Positions 17,004-25,729 of a stretch of DNA of 64,000 bases are shown here, piece after piece. How positions within the stretch are numbered: position 1 is the first letter of the stretch; every line of letters starts with the position of its first letter. A program made the position numbers and the translations under genes. The notes beneath the pieces were generated by a model that was not told the origin of the DNA, searched no databases, and worked only from the letters and a program-made list of their open reading frames with translations. Source of the stretch: an uncultured Lachnospiraceae bacterium (GTDB lineage: Bacteria; Bacillota; Clostridia; Lachnospirales; Lachnospiraceae); assembly GCA_947086895.1 (NCBI GenBank), contig CAMUAR010000005.1, forward strand, positions 28,330-92,329, written 5' to 3'.

Positions 17004-18584
17004 TTATAGATATTCTACCATTTTCACATCTGCACGATCTTTGATCAACCTGCAATATTTCATCGCTGACCGGATATGATATGGCGTATTGTATAACACA
17101 ACCTTACAGCCTGGATAAATCACGCCGCTGATACGGACGCATCCGCCGGACTGCTCTCCGGTAATCGCCTGTAATTCGGTCATGCGCTCCAAAGATTTTT
17201 TGATTTTTTCCTGAAGCTGCTGTATCGACTGTTCCAGCGACTGAATCGCCGCTGCCCTCTCCGGCGTCGGTTTTTGCGACAATGCCTGATAATTTTTCGT
17301 CACCTTCTCAAGCTCCGCTTCCATCTTTGGCAGTTTCTTTTCAATTCGCTCGCACTCTTCCAGCATCGCTGGATCAAAACCAACTTCCAAAAGAGTTGTT
17401 GTTCCCATCGTTGAACCTGCTGTTTTTACGGATATTCCTTTACCAGAATGAATCTCTCCGCCGACAATAAATCCTTTTTTTCCAGATGCTGTCACTTCAC
17501 CGCGCGCGCTTACTCTGCTGTGCAGAATCGCATCTGTCTCAATATAACCTCCAGCGCTGACCTCCGCATTTTCAATAAATTTTGAAAGGATATTTCCCTC
17601 GGCAATCAGTTTTCCACGTCCCATTCCCTGAATTCCACGCTTGAGAATAATCTGACCTCCAGCGTACAATTCTGCGCCTTCCACAACGCCGTCTACAATA
17701 ATATCGCCTTTTGCGCGAACGACAAAACCCGTAATTACATTGCCGCGAACGGACACGCTGCCATCAAAATTAATATCGCCGGTTGAAGTATCTACATTTG
17801 CTGGTATCTCATAATGATTTGACACAAAAACGCTTCCCGAAATCATTGCCACATGCCCGTCTACCGTTGAAATCAAATGACATCCATCCTCGGAAATACA
17901 AGTGTTTTTTTCCTGTTTTAATACCATCTGTTTTACATTTGCTGGTTTTAAAAGTCTCCCTGTAACATCAATCCCCGGCTTTCCCAAAATCGCTGGAGTC
18001 AGCGTTGCCAAACAGTCCCCCTCATGTACAGGGTTGACCGTCTCAAGCTGGTGAAAATCCACACTGCCGTCCTCATTCATCTTTGGTTTTCTAGAAAGAT
18101 CCGTATTGAAATGCCAAGTGATTGACGCACTTTGTCCTTCCACCGGAGGCATCGCTTTCGCCAAAACATAAGTCTGTCCATACTGTCTGTCTTTTAGAAA
18201 AGACTCTACTGTCTCTTCAATTACTCCAAACTTCACGCCATAACCTACCAGACTACTGATAATCCCCTCTTTACTTATGCGTTTGCCATTTTTAGACGGC
18301 GGATAAAATCTTCCCGTCGCCTGGCTGCGCGTTTCATCCACCTTTACAATCAGTGTTTCATCCACTGGTTTAATCGCAGTTGGACACAGTTTTACACTGC
18401 ATTCATCACTAAAGCGATTCAGCGCTTTCATCACTTCTACTTTATTAAAATCAATACGTTTCAAGCGAAGATATTCATCAATCTCACTATAGTTTAAATA
18501 TCTCGAATTTTCCCCTGGGAAAAGTATTAAGTATGTGCCGTCCATCCTGATATCTAACTGAAAATATGCTGCCTTATTTGCCAT
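17004..18584 (-). CDS. FapA (DUF342) family protein
   Basis: 526 residues, typical of the FapA/DUF342 family. An N-terminal region (1-165) precedes a right-handed beta-helix made of short repeats (GDINFDGSVSVRGNV, GDIIVDGVVEGAELYAGG, GEVTASGKKGFIVGGEIHSG) and a C-terminal coiled coil (about 400-470). FapA members are linked to flagellar assembly or, by similarity to bactofilin-like folds, to scaffolding at the membrane; the precise role is unsettled. It starts at ATG 18584 behind GGAGGGAGG, 27 bp after fliA. The same fapA position after the sigma-D gene is seen in related Clostridia. Confidence 0.88.
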   Translation of the reverse strand: MANKAAYFQLDIRMDGTYLILFPGENSRYLNYSEIDEYLRLKRIDFNKVEVMKALNRFSDECSVKLCPTAIKPVDETLIVKVDETRSQATGRFYPPSKNGKRISKEGIISSLVGYGVKFGVIEETVESFLKDRQYGQTYVLAKAMPPVEGQSASITWHFNTDLSRKPKMNEDGSVDFHQLETVNPVHEGDCLATLTPAILGKPGIDVTGRLLKPANVKQMVLKQEKNTCISEDGCHLISTVDGHVAMISGSVFVSNHYEIPANVDTSTGDINFDGSVSVRGNVITGFVVRAKGDIIVDGVVEGAELYAGGQIILKRGIQGMGRGKLIAEGNILSKFIENAEVSAGGYIETDAILHSRVSARGEVTASGKKGFIVGGEIHSGKGISVKTAGSTMGTTTLLEVGFDPAMLEECERIEKKLPKMEAELEKVTKNYQALSQKPTPERAAAIQSLEQSIQQLQEKIKKSLERMTELQAITGEQSGGCVRISGVIYPGCKVVLYNTPYHIRSAMKYCRLIKDRADVKMVEYL

Positions 18585-18611
18585 TGTTCGGCCTCCCTCC
18601 TGTGCTCATAA

Positions 18612-19373
18612 TTATCCAAAAAATAAATCCATGTTTCCCCCCAATTTCAGACGCATCTTCTGCAGCGCCCTCGTGTGGAGCTGAGAAATTCTTGACTCAG
18701 ACACCTCCAAGATCAAACTAATCTCCTTTAATGTCAAGTCCTCATAATAGTACAGGTAAATGACCTTTTGTTCTTTCTCTGTAAGTTCTTTCAATGTTTT
18801 TGCCAAGATTTCTTTTAACTCTTTTTGCTCTACAATTCTTTCTGGCTGAACATAATCCTCACTGAACGAATTCTCAGCTTTCGGTTCACCTTGTTCCATA
18901 TATTCATCTAATGATACAAGCCCGCCAATCTGTGTCTGTGACTGCCAATTCTCCAACTCCTCAACCGAGATTTCAAGTTCTTTTGCAACTTCCTCGTCTG
19001 TTGCAGACCTTCCTGCTTCCAATTCAAGTTTTTGATAGACGGCATCCAGCTTTCTCTGCTTTTGTCTAAGCGTTCTTGGTATCCAATCCATCTTTCTCAC
19101 TTGATCAAGAATTGCCCCGCGAATGCGCAGAGATGCATAAGTCTCAAATTTTACCCCTTTATCATAATCAAATTTGTCAATGGCATCAATCAAACCAAAC
19201 GTGCCATATCCGACAAGATCGTCATATTCTACATTATAGCCTAGATACATACTAAGCTTGCCGGCAACAATTTTTACCAGCCCGGCATACTCCAAAATCA
19301 GCTGCTCACGCAGCTTATCCGTCCTTTTTTTACTGTATTCCTCCCATAGCCTTTGCCTTGCATCTGTATCCAT
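18612..19373 (-). CDS. fliA: Flagellar sigma factor FliA/SigD (WhiG family)
   Basis: Sigma-28-type factor that directs transcription of late flagellar and chemotaxis genes; 253 residues. Region 2 (VEYDDLVGYGTFGLIDAIDK, with DQVRKMDWIPR following) and region 4 with its helix-turn-helix (LTLKEISLILEVSESRISQL) are intact. It lies near the end of the fla/che operon, as sigD does in Bacillus subtilis, so its dose depends on transcripts reaching this far. The start at ATG 19373 has GGGAG upstream. No anti-sigma gene (flgM) is in the window. Confidence 0.95.
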   Translation of the reverse strand: MDTDARQRLWEEYSKKRTDKLREQLILEYAGLVKIVAGKLSMYLGYNVEYDDLVGYGTFGLIDAIDKFDYDKGVKFETYASLRIRGAILDQVRKMDWIPRTLRQKQRKLDAVYQKLELEAGRSATDEEVAKELEISVEELENWQSQTQIGGLVSLDEYMEQGEPKAENSFSEDYVQPERIVEQKELKEILAKTLKELTEKEQKVIYLYYYEDLTLKEISLILEVSESRISQLHTRALQKMRLKLGGNMDLFFG

Positions 19374-19568
19374 CGACCGCTCCCATTCTAAAACTTCTGC
19401 CCGTGGTATCGCTTCCTGTAAAAAGGTACAGCGCGGGATTTAAACCTGTAGCTGTGCGTGCCACAAAACCTCTAGTATCCAGATAAGCAGTTTGGACTTT
19501 TCCTTCTATGCTTACCTCTGCGGCGCCGCAGAGGTATACTGCCAGCGCTTTTTGTTTTTCTTTCTGGC
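19374..19568 (-). other. Intergenic region before fliA with palindrome and start-less open frame
   Basis: A 24-bp perfect palindrome centred on GCGGCGCCGC (19513-19536) lies here. One minus-strand frame is open from 19617 to about 19325 and reads like protein (QTAYLDTRGFVARTATGLN), but it has no ATG or TTG near its beginning. A GTG with AGAGG four bases upstream could start a 44-residue peptide that would run into fliA. It may be a decayed gene; the call is open. Confidence 0.35.
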
Positions 19569-19883
19569 TTATACTTGACCTGTCACCGCTTCTTCTTCCT
19601 GTACCAACTGACCTTCCTCAAGTTCCGCTTGCATAGCAGCCTCTTTTTCTGCGGCGATTCTTCTCGCCTCCTCCTCTGCCAGCCTTTCCGTTTCCTCGAC
19701 TTGAGCGTTGATCTTTGCAATAATTTTCTCGACGATCTTTCCGACAATAAGGAACAAAATCAGCACGCCGAGCAATATTTTGAGGATGGTCAAAATCGGC
19801 ACCCCGCTTAACATTCCGCAAAGTACGGTAAGCGCCCCCGCCACCAACATAATAATCGTTGATATATTATGCTTTTTATCCAT
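19569..19883 (-). CDS. Small membrane protein between cheD and fliA
   Basis: 104 residues of unknown function. Two hydrophobic stretches (about 9-28 and 30-52) are followed by a charged Glu-rich helix (VEETERLAEEEARRIAAEKE) likely to form a coiled coil in the cytoplasm. I start it at ATG 19883, which follows GAGGAG in the AGAATGTGAGGAG context; the same frame extends upstream to 20009 without a good ribosome binding site. The sequence AGTATGGATAA occurs both at this start and about 45 bp upstream, a small duplication. Confidence 0.7.
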   Translation of the reverse strand: MDKKHNISTIIMLVAGALTVLCGMLSGVPILTILKILLGVLILFLIVGKIVEKIIAKINAQVEETERLAEEEARRIAAEKEAAMQAELEEGQLVQEEEAVTGQV

Positions 19884-20051
19884 ACTCTCCTCACATTCTG
19901 CCACTATAATACAACTCTTATCCATACTGCCAAAAATATCAGAACTCCTACAAAAAAAATTATAAAGTCCTCTGTTCTTAGCCAGCGTAATATTCTGTAA
20001 AAGCGGCACTTAACCACATCTATACTTTAGTATAATTATCTTTATTCTTAA

Positions 20052-20537
20052 TTAAATGGTCTTAATTGGTTTTCCAACTGATTTTATCAATAAATTGCCT
20101 GTCTCTGGATAAAATTCGATCGTCCGCCCATAATTCAACCCTGTATCCTCCGCCAACAATCGAATTCGAAGTGCCGATAATTTCGCTTTTGTAGCTTCCA
20201 CATTTCTTCCTCCAACATTTAACATTTCACTGTTGGAATTGAATGCAAACATCTGCGCACCCCCGGCAATTTTTGCTACCAGCCCAGCGCGCGACGCCCC
20301 AGCTTTTATCATTCTGCGCACTAATTCATCAATGCCAGTATCCGCAAATTTAGCAATATTTTCATTGTTCTTTATTTTTGTACTGTCCGGTAACATCACA
20401 TGCACCATACCCGATATTTTTTTTGCTGGATCATAGATCACTACACCAACACAAGAACCGAGACCAAGCGTTGTGATGGAATCCGGCGGCAGACAAATAT
20501 TCATATCCGCCATTCCTACTTTTATCATTGTCCCCAT
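20052..20537 (-). CDS. cheD: Chemoreceptor glutamine deamidase CheD
   Basis: 161 residues; deamidates specific glutamines in chemoreceptors and modulates the CheC phosphatase. The catalytic Cys29 and His46 are in LGLGSCVGVVIYD and GMVHVMLPDS, with the Thr of TTLGLGS nearby. It begins at ATG 20537 with AGGAG upstream and sits 11 bp after cheC, its binding partner. The cheC-cheD pair is characteristic of the Bacillus/Clostridia adaptation system. Confidence 0.96.
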   Translation of the reverse strand: MGTMIKVGMADMNICLPPDSITTLGLGSCVGVVIYDPAKKISGMVHVMLPDSTKIKNNENIAKFADTGIDELVRRMIKAGASRAGLVAKIAGGAQMFAFNSNSEMLNVGGRNVEATKAKLSALRIRLLAEDTGLNYGRTIEFYPETGNLLIKSVGKPIKTI

Positions 20538-20548
20538 AACAGCAACTC

Positions 20549-21172
20549 CTAAAGCCCAAGAGAAGTAAGTATCTGGCTGTATGAATCCAATGTTGGAATC
20601 AAAATAAAATAGCCGTTCACTTCCGTCTCTTGTTCGCCAAATTCCGTTTCTATTAACAGTGCCCTATCACTGATTTTGCCAAATTCAATCGCAGGTACAC
20701 TTAAAATTGCCCCTGCCATATCAATTGCCATATGTGGGATGCTGGATGTAATTGTTAAATTCGTCAATGTTGACAACGAGGATAAATACGCTCCGGCGAT
20801 AATATTGCCAATTTCCTGAAGCGCGGAGAGTTCCATCTCGGAAAAACTGCCTTCTTCATCGCTGGAACACATCCCTCCCATCAGCATCCGCACAATATTT
20901 TGTGCGGATGATTTTTCCAACAAAAACATCATCATCCCCTCAATGTCTCCTTGCAGGGTAAGCAGAATACCTACCACAATATTCTCTGCTCCTCCCATCA
21001 AATCACCCATATCTTTAAACTCAAGTAAATCGACTTTCGGCACCTTCATATCAATCTTTACAGCTAACATCTGAGACAGTGCTGTCGTCGCATTCCCTGC
21101 GCCGATATTGCCTATTTCCTTAAGCACATCAAACTGCATGTTATCCATCTGTTCGAGCTTCACTTCCGCCAT
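20549..21172 (-). CDS. cheC: CheY-P phosphatase CheC
   Basis: 207 residues; dephosphorylates CheY-P and is activated by CheD. Both copies of the ExxN active-site pattern are present: Glu19/Asn22 in KEIGNIGAGNATTAL and Glu120/Asn123 in LQEIGNIIAGAY. With FliY (33839-35074) the operon thus encodes two CheC-type phosphatases. It starts at ATG 21172, preceded by AAAGGAAG and by a 9-bp stem-loop after cheW. Confidence 0.96.
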   Translation of the reverse strand: MAEVKLEQMDNMQFDVLKEIGNIGAGNATTALSQMLAVKIDMKVPKVDLLEFKDMGDLMGGAENIVVGILLTLQGDIEGMMMFLLEKSSAQNIVRMLMGGMCSSDEEGSFSEMELSALQEIGNIIAGAYLSSLSTLTNLTITSSIPHMAIDMAGAILSVPAIEFGKISDRALLIETEFGEQETEVNGYFILIPTLDSYSQILTSLGL

Positions 21173-21196
21173 AAAATCTTCCTTTCAATGCCATGC

Positions 21197-21226
21197 AAGG
21201 GTTGTCACATAACTGCAACAACCCTT
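21197..21226 (-). repeat. Stem-loop between cheW and cheC
   Basis: AAGGGTTGT/ACAACCCTT, a perfect 9-bp stem with a 12-nt loop, lies in the 63-bp gap after cheW. No T-run follows on the minus strand, so an RNA-stabilising or processing role is more likely than termination. Confidence 0.65.
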
Positions 21227-21235
21227 CCCTTAAAT

Positions 21236-21697
21236 TCAACCCGCGTTTTCCTTATCTATAACAACCAATGGGATGTTTAGCAGGGAAACCAGCCCGTCCG
21301 GCTGCTTTCCAACACCAGAAAGGTACGCACTTCTCTCGTCATTTGTCCCGCTGACCTTATCGATACTTTCCTCATCCAGTGTTATCACTTCCTTAACTTC
21401 ATCCACAATCATTCCAATTGCCGCCTGTGGCTCAATCTTAATAATCAGAATACGTGTCGCGTTTTTGAATTCATCCGGTTCCAGACCAAATTTAAGGCGA
21501 AGACTCATAACTGGAATAATCTCACCTCGTATGTTGATCACGCCCTTAAAATAGTGCTGTGCTTTCGGCACTCTTGTCACGCGCTGCATTCGAACAATAT
21601 TATCCACATACTGAATATCAATTCCATATTGCTCACTGCCAAGTTTTACCACGATATATTGTTTTTCCAACTCATCGGTCTTGTTTTCTTCTTCCAT
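21236..21697 (-). CDS. cheW: Chemotaxis adaptor CheW
   Basis: 153 residues; SH3-like adaptor that couples CheA to receptors. The family segments EKQYIVVKLGSEQYGIDI, VINIRGEIIPVMSLRLKFG and MIVDEVKEVITL are in the usual order. It lies 13 bp after cheA and shares its operon. The start at ATG 21697 follows GGAGGGG. Confidence 0.96.
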   Translation of the reverse strand: MEEENKTDELEKQYIVVKLGSEQYGIDIQYVDNIVRMQRVTRVPKAQHYFKGVINIRGEIIPVMSLRLKFGLEPDEFKNATRILIIKIEPQAAIGMIVDEVKEVITLDEESIDKVSGTNDERSAYLSGVGKQPDGLVSLLNIPLVVIDKENAG

Positions 21698-21710
21698 GGT
21701 AAGCCCCTCC

Positions 21711-23885
21711 CTACACTAATACATTCACATCGAGAATCAGTGCAATCTCGCCGTCACCAAGAATTGTGGCGCCGCTGATCATCTTGCTGTTGTTGATATA
21801 TTTGCCGATGGATTTAATAACGATATCAAGCTGCCCGATCAGATTATCAACGATCAATCCTGCCTGCTTATCACCTTTCTTTACAATGATAACCGTAAGA
21901 TTTGTTGGCTCTTCTGCTACTGGCTCCACATCGAGTACCCTGGCCATACGCATCAGCGGAATAACGGAACCACGCAAATTGATCACTTCCTTGTTCCTCA
22001 CATATTTCACATCACTGATCGGAACATCCTCCAACGTCACAATGCTGCCAAGCGGTATCGCGTATTTTTCTTTTCCTATCTCAACCATAAGCGCCTGGAT
22101 AATTGCGAGAGTGAGCGGCAGGCGAATAATAAAATTGCTGCCCTCACCAAGTGCGGTTTTTGTCTCAATGCTGCCGCCGAGCGTCTCAATCTTTGTTTTG
22201 ACAACATCAAGTCCAACGCCGCGTCCAGATACATCAGAGATCACTTCCGCAGTTGAAAAGCTCGGTCTAAACAAAAGGTCGATAATTTCTTTATCACTCA
22301 TTATGGCAGCTTGTTCTTCTGTGATTGTCCCCTTATTCAGCGCCTTGTTCTTTACCTTTTCAACATCAATTCCGGCTCCGTCGTCGCGCACCTCAATCAC
22401 AACATTGTTGCCTTCTTGGTACGCATCAAGGAAAATGGATCCCACTTCCGGCTTTCCTAAACGAACTCTCTCCTCATTTGTCTCCAGACCATGATCCGCA
22501 GCATTTCGCAGAAGATGCATCAACGGATCACCGATCTCGTCAATCACAGTACGATCAAGCTCGGTGTCCTCACCAGTCATATACAATTCCATCTTTTTTC
22601 CAAGCTTTTTACTCAAATCGCGGATCATGCGCGGAAAACGATTGACTACGCTCTCAATCGGCACCATCCTGACCTTCATAACCGACTGGTGCAGGCTTGT
22701 TGTAATGCGCTCCAAATACTCAATCTGCTCATTGAAATTGCCGTCGCGCATTGTCTGACTATCATCATTAATCGAAGTTAAACCATTTTTTGCGATAATC
22801 AGCTCGCTGACAAGATTCATCAAATCATCCAGCTTTTCAATATCAACACGCACAGAACGGTTGACCACAGGTTTTGCATTTGCTTTGGCGGTGGTTTTTG
22901 GCGGCTCTTTCTTCGTCTCTGTTTCTTTTGCAGGGGACGCTGCTACAGTTTGTGCCGCCGCTTCCTTCGGCGCGGGAGCAACTGCTGTGGCAGCTGCTCC
23001 CGCGCTGGAAGCTGCTTCTGTCTCTGACGATTCTTTATTGTTGTTTGCCGGTGCTTCGGTCACTTGCTCTTGTGCGGTATGAGTGACTTCCACAGAAGGC
23101 GCCGACAAATCAGCATCCTCCACCAAAACTTCTTTAATTTCAGATACGTTTAAAATCATCTGTTCAATTTCAGGACGTGTTTTTTTTGTCAACAGCACAA
23201 GTGAAAACTCAAAATCAAACTTTTCATCCTCAATATCTTGAACTTCTGGTACAGATTTTATAATATCGCCCGCATCCTCAAGCGCTTTAAATACAAGGAA
23301 TGCGCGCGCAGCTTTCAGCAAACAGCTTTCTTGTATGTAGACCGCAATTTCAAAAACATTTTCGCCGTCTGATTTTGCTTTGTTCGCCGCATGCAGCTCG
23401 TGTTCTGCAAGGACAAGGTGCTTTCTTTCTTTGGCGGAAGCCGCCGCGGGAGCCGGAGCTTCCGGCTGCTTTTCCTTTTCGCCATCGCTTTCACCGCCAA
23501 GCCCTTCCTCCAAAAGTTTTTGAAGTCCATCAATAATATCTTGATTGTCCTCCGTCCCCTCATCCTGAGTATTTATAATGTTATCCAGATAATTTTCCAG
23601 AGCATCTAAGCCGCGGAACAAAACATCGACAAGTGCCGCGCCTGCTTTCATCTTTCCATTGCGGATCTCAGAAAACACATTCTCCATATCGTGCGTCAAA
23701 CGCTGCATACGCTTGTAGCCCATTGTGCCAGCCATACCCTTTAGAGAATGCGCTGCGCGGAAAATTTCATTGATTGTATCCGAATTTTCTGGTTCCTTTT
23801 CCAGAACCAACAGCTGTTCGTTTAAGTTTTGCAGATGTTCCCTTGTCTCATCGATGAAAATCTCTAAATATTGGCTTACATCCAT
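21711..23885 (-). CDS. cheA: Chemotaxis histidine kinase CheA
   Basis: 724 residues with the full CheA layout. P1/HPt (1-105) carries phospho-acceptor His46 (RAAHSLKGMAG). A P2 CheY-binding region (about 175-260) follows, then an Ala/Pro/Glu-rich linker, the P3 dimerisation helices (about 340-405), the P4 ATPase domain (LLRNAADHGLE, VRDDGAGID, GRGVGLDVV) and the P5 CheW-like domain (about 580-720). I place the start at ATG 23885, one base after the cheB stop, because GGGGGT stands upstream and the product then begins MDVSQYLEIF as expected. It phosphorylates CheY and CheB. Confidence 0.96.
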   Translation of the reverse strand: MDVSQYLEIFIDETREHLQNLNEQLLVLEKEPENSDTINEIFRAAHSLKGMAGTMGYKRMQRLTHDMENVFSEIRNGKMKAGAALVDVLFRGLDALENYLDNIINTQDEGTEDNQDIIDGLQKLLEEGLGGESDGEKEKQPEAPAPAAASAKERKHLVLAEHELHAANKAKSDGENVFEIAVYIQESCLLKAARAFLVFKALEDAGDIIKSVPEVQDIEDEKFDFEFSLVLLTKKTRPEIEQMILNVSEIKEVLVEDADLSAPSVEVTHTAQEQVTEAPANNNKESSETEAASSAGAAATAVAPAPKEAAAQTVAASPAKETETKKEPPKTTAKANAKPVVNRSVRVDIEKLDDLMNLVSELIIAKNGLTSINDDSQTMRDGNFNEQIEYLERITTSLHQSVMKVRMVPIESVVNRFPRMIRDLSKKLGKKMELYMTGEDTELDRTVIDEIGDPLMHLLRNAADHGLETNEERVRLGKPEVGSIFLDAYQEGNNVVIEVRDDGAGIDVEKVKNKALNKGTITEEQAAIMSDKEIIDLLFRPSFSTAEVISDVSGRGVGLDVVKTKIETLGGSIETKTALGEGSNFIIRLPLTLAIIQALMVEIGKEKYAIPLGSIVTLEDVPISDVKYVRNKEVINLRGSVIPLMRMARVLDVEPVAEEPTNLTVIIVKKGDKQAGLIVDNLIGQLDIVIKSIGKYINNSKMISGATILGDGEIALILDVNVLV

Positions 23886-23886
23886 G

Positions 23887-25014
23887 TTAATGTACCCCCA
23901 CATTCTTCGTGATTGCTTCTGCCACCGCTGTGAGCGGGACCACCTCGTCCACTAGCCCTGCTTCTGCAATAACTCTAGGCATGCCATAAACTGTGCAGGT
24001 CTCCTCATTTTGTGCAATGACATATATATTTTTTTTGTTGTTCAACTGTTTGATTCCAAGAGTTCCGTCCCCGCCCATCCCGGTCAGAACAACGCAGGTA
24101 ATATCATCAAAATCCAAATCCGTCAGGGATTCGTACATAATGTCCGCACACGGTCTTAACCCTCCGCGCGCCGGTTCGTCTGGAAACAAAGCGATCTGAT
24201 ATGTGCCGCTGCGTCTCACAACGCGCATTTGGCTGCCGCCCTTTGCAATGTAGACGGTTCCTTTCTGCAGGACATCGCCGTCTGCTGCTTCTTTTACAGT
24301 AACCTTGCTCATCTCATTCAATCGGTCAGCGAGAGATTTTGTAAAACCTACTGGCATATGCTGCACCAGCACAACCGGCGCGTCAAGCGCTGCCGGAAGA
24401 AATGGAATCACAGACTGCAATGCTTTTGGTCCTCCTGTCGAACACGCGAGCGCGACAAGTTTTTTTGCGCTGCTGGACACTGCCTTATGTGGCGCACGCT
24501 TTACTTTGGAATAGTTTGTATCCGCCGCCTTCGACACTAAACTTCCCGAGACAGACGTTGATGCAGCAGTCTTTTTCAGCGCAGTCCGCGGTATTCCTAT
24601 ATCCACTCCTGTAGCCGTGCAGAGTGCTGACAAAAGCAGCGTTTTAAACGCTACGTTTCTCGCCTCCATATAGCTGTCAGGTTTTGTCACAAAGTCAAAT
24701 GCGCCAAGTTCAAGACAGCGCACAGTCTCCGCTGCGCCCTCCTTCGCCACTGTGCTGACCACAATGACTTTTTGTTTGATTCTCATTTTTTCAAGCTTTT
24801 CCAGGAACTGTATACCATTCATCTTTGGCATATTGATGTCCAAAATAACCGCATCATACTTTGCTGTGTTGCGGGTAACCAAATCAAAGGCCTCCAGACC
24901 ATTCATAGCAAGGTCAGATACTTGGAACCTTCCATCCGAATTTATTATATCAGACATGAGCCTTCTCATAAGTGCAGAATCATCAACAACCAAAATATTT
25001 TTTTTACTGTCCAT
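23887..25014 (-). CDS. cheB: Protein-glutamate methylesterase CheB
   Basis: 375 residues: receiver domain with Asp11, Asp12 and phospho-acceptor Asp59 (ILDINMP), a variable linker (about 125-185), then the methylesterase domain with Ser192 (ACSTGGP), His219 (LVQHMP) and the Asp in LTGMGGDG. It removes methyl groups from receptors after phosphorylation by CheA. The matching methyltransferase CheR is not in this window, so the pair is split. The start at ATG 25014 follows GGGAGG. Confidence 0.96.
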   Translation of the reverse strand: MDSKKNILVVDDSALMRRLMSDIINSDGRFQVSDLAMNGLEAFDLVTRNTAKYDAVILDINMPKMNGIQFLEKLEKMRIKQKVIVVSTVAKEGAAETVRCLELGAFDFVTKPDSYMEARNVAFKTLLLSALCTATGVDIGIPRTALKKTAASTSVSGSLVSKAADTNYSKVKRAPHKAVSSSAKKLVALACSTGGPKALQSVIPFLPAALDAPVVLVQHMPVGFTKSLADRLNEMSKVTVKEAADGDVLQKGTVYIAKGGSQMRVVRRSGTYQIALFPDEPARGGLRPCADIMYESLTDLDFDDITCVVLTGMGGDGTLGIKQLNNKKNIYVIAQNEETCTVYGMPRVIAEAGLVDEVVPLTAVAEAITKNVGVH

Positions 25015-25035
25015 GTTTTGACCTCCCTTTCCGTA

Positions 25036-25722
25036 TTATCTATCTGCCCTTTCTCGTTTTCGACGTCTGCGCTCTTCCCGAAATATGTATTTTACAATAT
25101 CTTCTCGGTCATTTTCGGAAATATCTTTAAATTCAACTCTGTTTTCATAACCTACATCTTTATTTTTCATAGGGCTGCTGGAAATCACTTTTGACGGCAG
25201 CGCAAAATCTTTTGTTTCTTCTTTTGTTTGCAGCCTAAAATACAAAACCAACTCATCTCCAAGTTTAAATTGCTTATGACTGTTAAAACGTACACCGCCG
25301 CCGCTGATATCAATAATAATTCCTGACCGCAGTTTTTCCCGCTCCACACCTTCCGGTGTCTCATAAGCCATATCGACAACGCAGTTTAACCGATAAAATT
25401 GTCTTCGCTGATAGCGTTCCAGCTCCGATAAAAAAACCAAGTCAACAGTATATATCTGCTCTGTACGGCTTCGTCCCTCCACCTCGGCAATACAATGATA
25501 CACGCCCAGAACTGTATAAAAGTATAAATTAAACCGTTCCCCAACATCGAGCAGAACCATCTTTCCACCCTCCATTGGCATGGTCACTTGAATATGCAGT
25601 TCATCTCGAATCTCCAACAGCTGGCTGGCGAATGACTTTTCCTCTCCCACCTGCTGAAACGGGTTTCCGTAATAACGTGTTATATCTATTTTTTGTCCAA
25701 TAGAAAGTGCATTCCCTGCCAT
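25036..25722 (-). CDS. PilZ-domain flagellar brake protein (YcgR-like)
   Basis: 228 residues: an N-terminal YcgR-type beta domain (1-105) and a C-terminal PilZ domain (about 110-220). The c-di-GMP signature is present, RRQFYR (about 117-122) followed by DISGGGVRF (about 150-158). Proteins of this kind bind c-di-GMP and slow the motor or affect the stator. It sits between flhG and cheB, its usual place in clostridial fla/che operons, so it ties motility to the second messenger. A basic tail (EERRRRKRER) closes the protein. Confidence 0.9.
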   Translation of the reverse strand: MAGNALSIGQKIDITRYYGNPFQQVGEEKSFASQLLEIRDELHIQVTMPMEGGKMVLLDVGERFNLYFYTVLGVYHCIAEVEGRSRTEQIYTVDLVFLSELERYQRRQFYRLNCVVDMAYETPEGVEREKLRSGIIIDISGGGVRFNSHKQFKLGDELVLYFRLQTKEETKDFALPSKVISSSPMKNKDVGYENRVEFKDISENDREDIVKYIFREERRRRKRERADR

Positions 25723-25729
25723 TATATCC

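Noticed and set aside
21766..22494. Plus-strand open frame of 242 residues over cheA
   Set aside because: Antisense to the CheA ATPase and CheW-like domains; Ser/Ile-rich with no motif.
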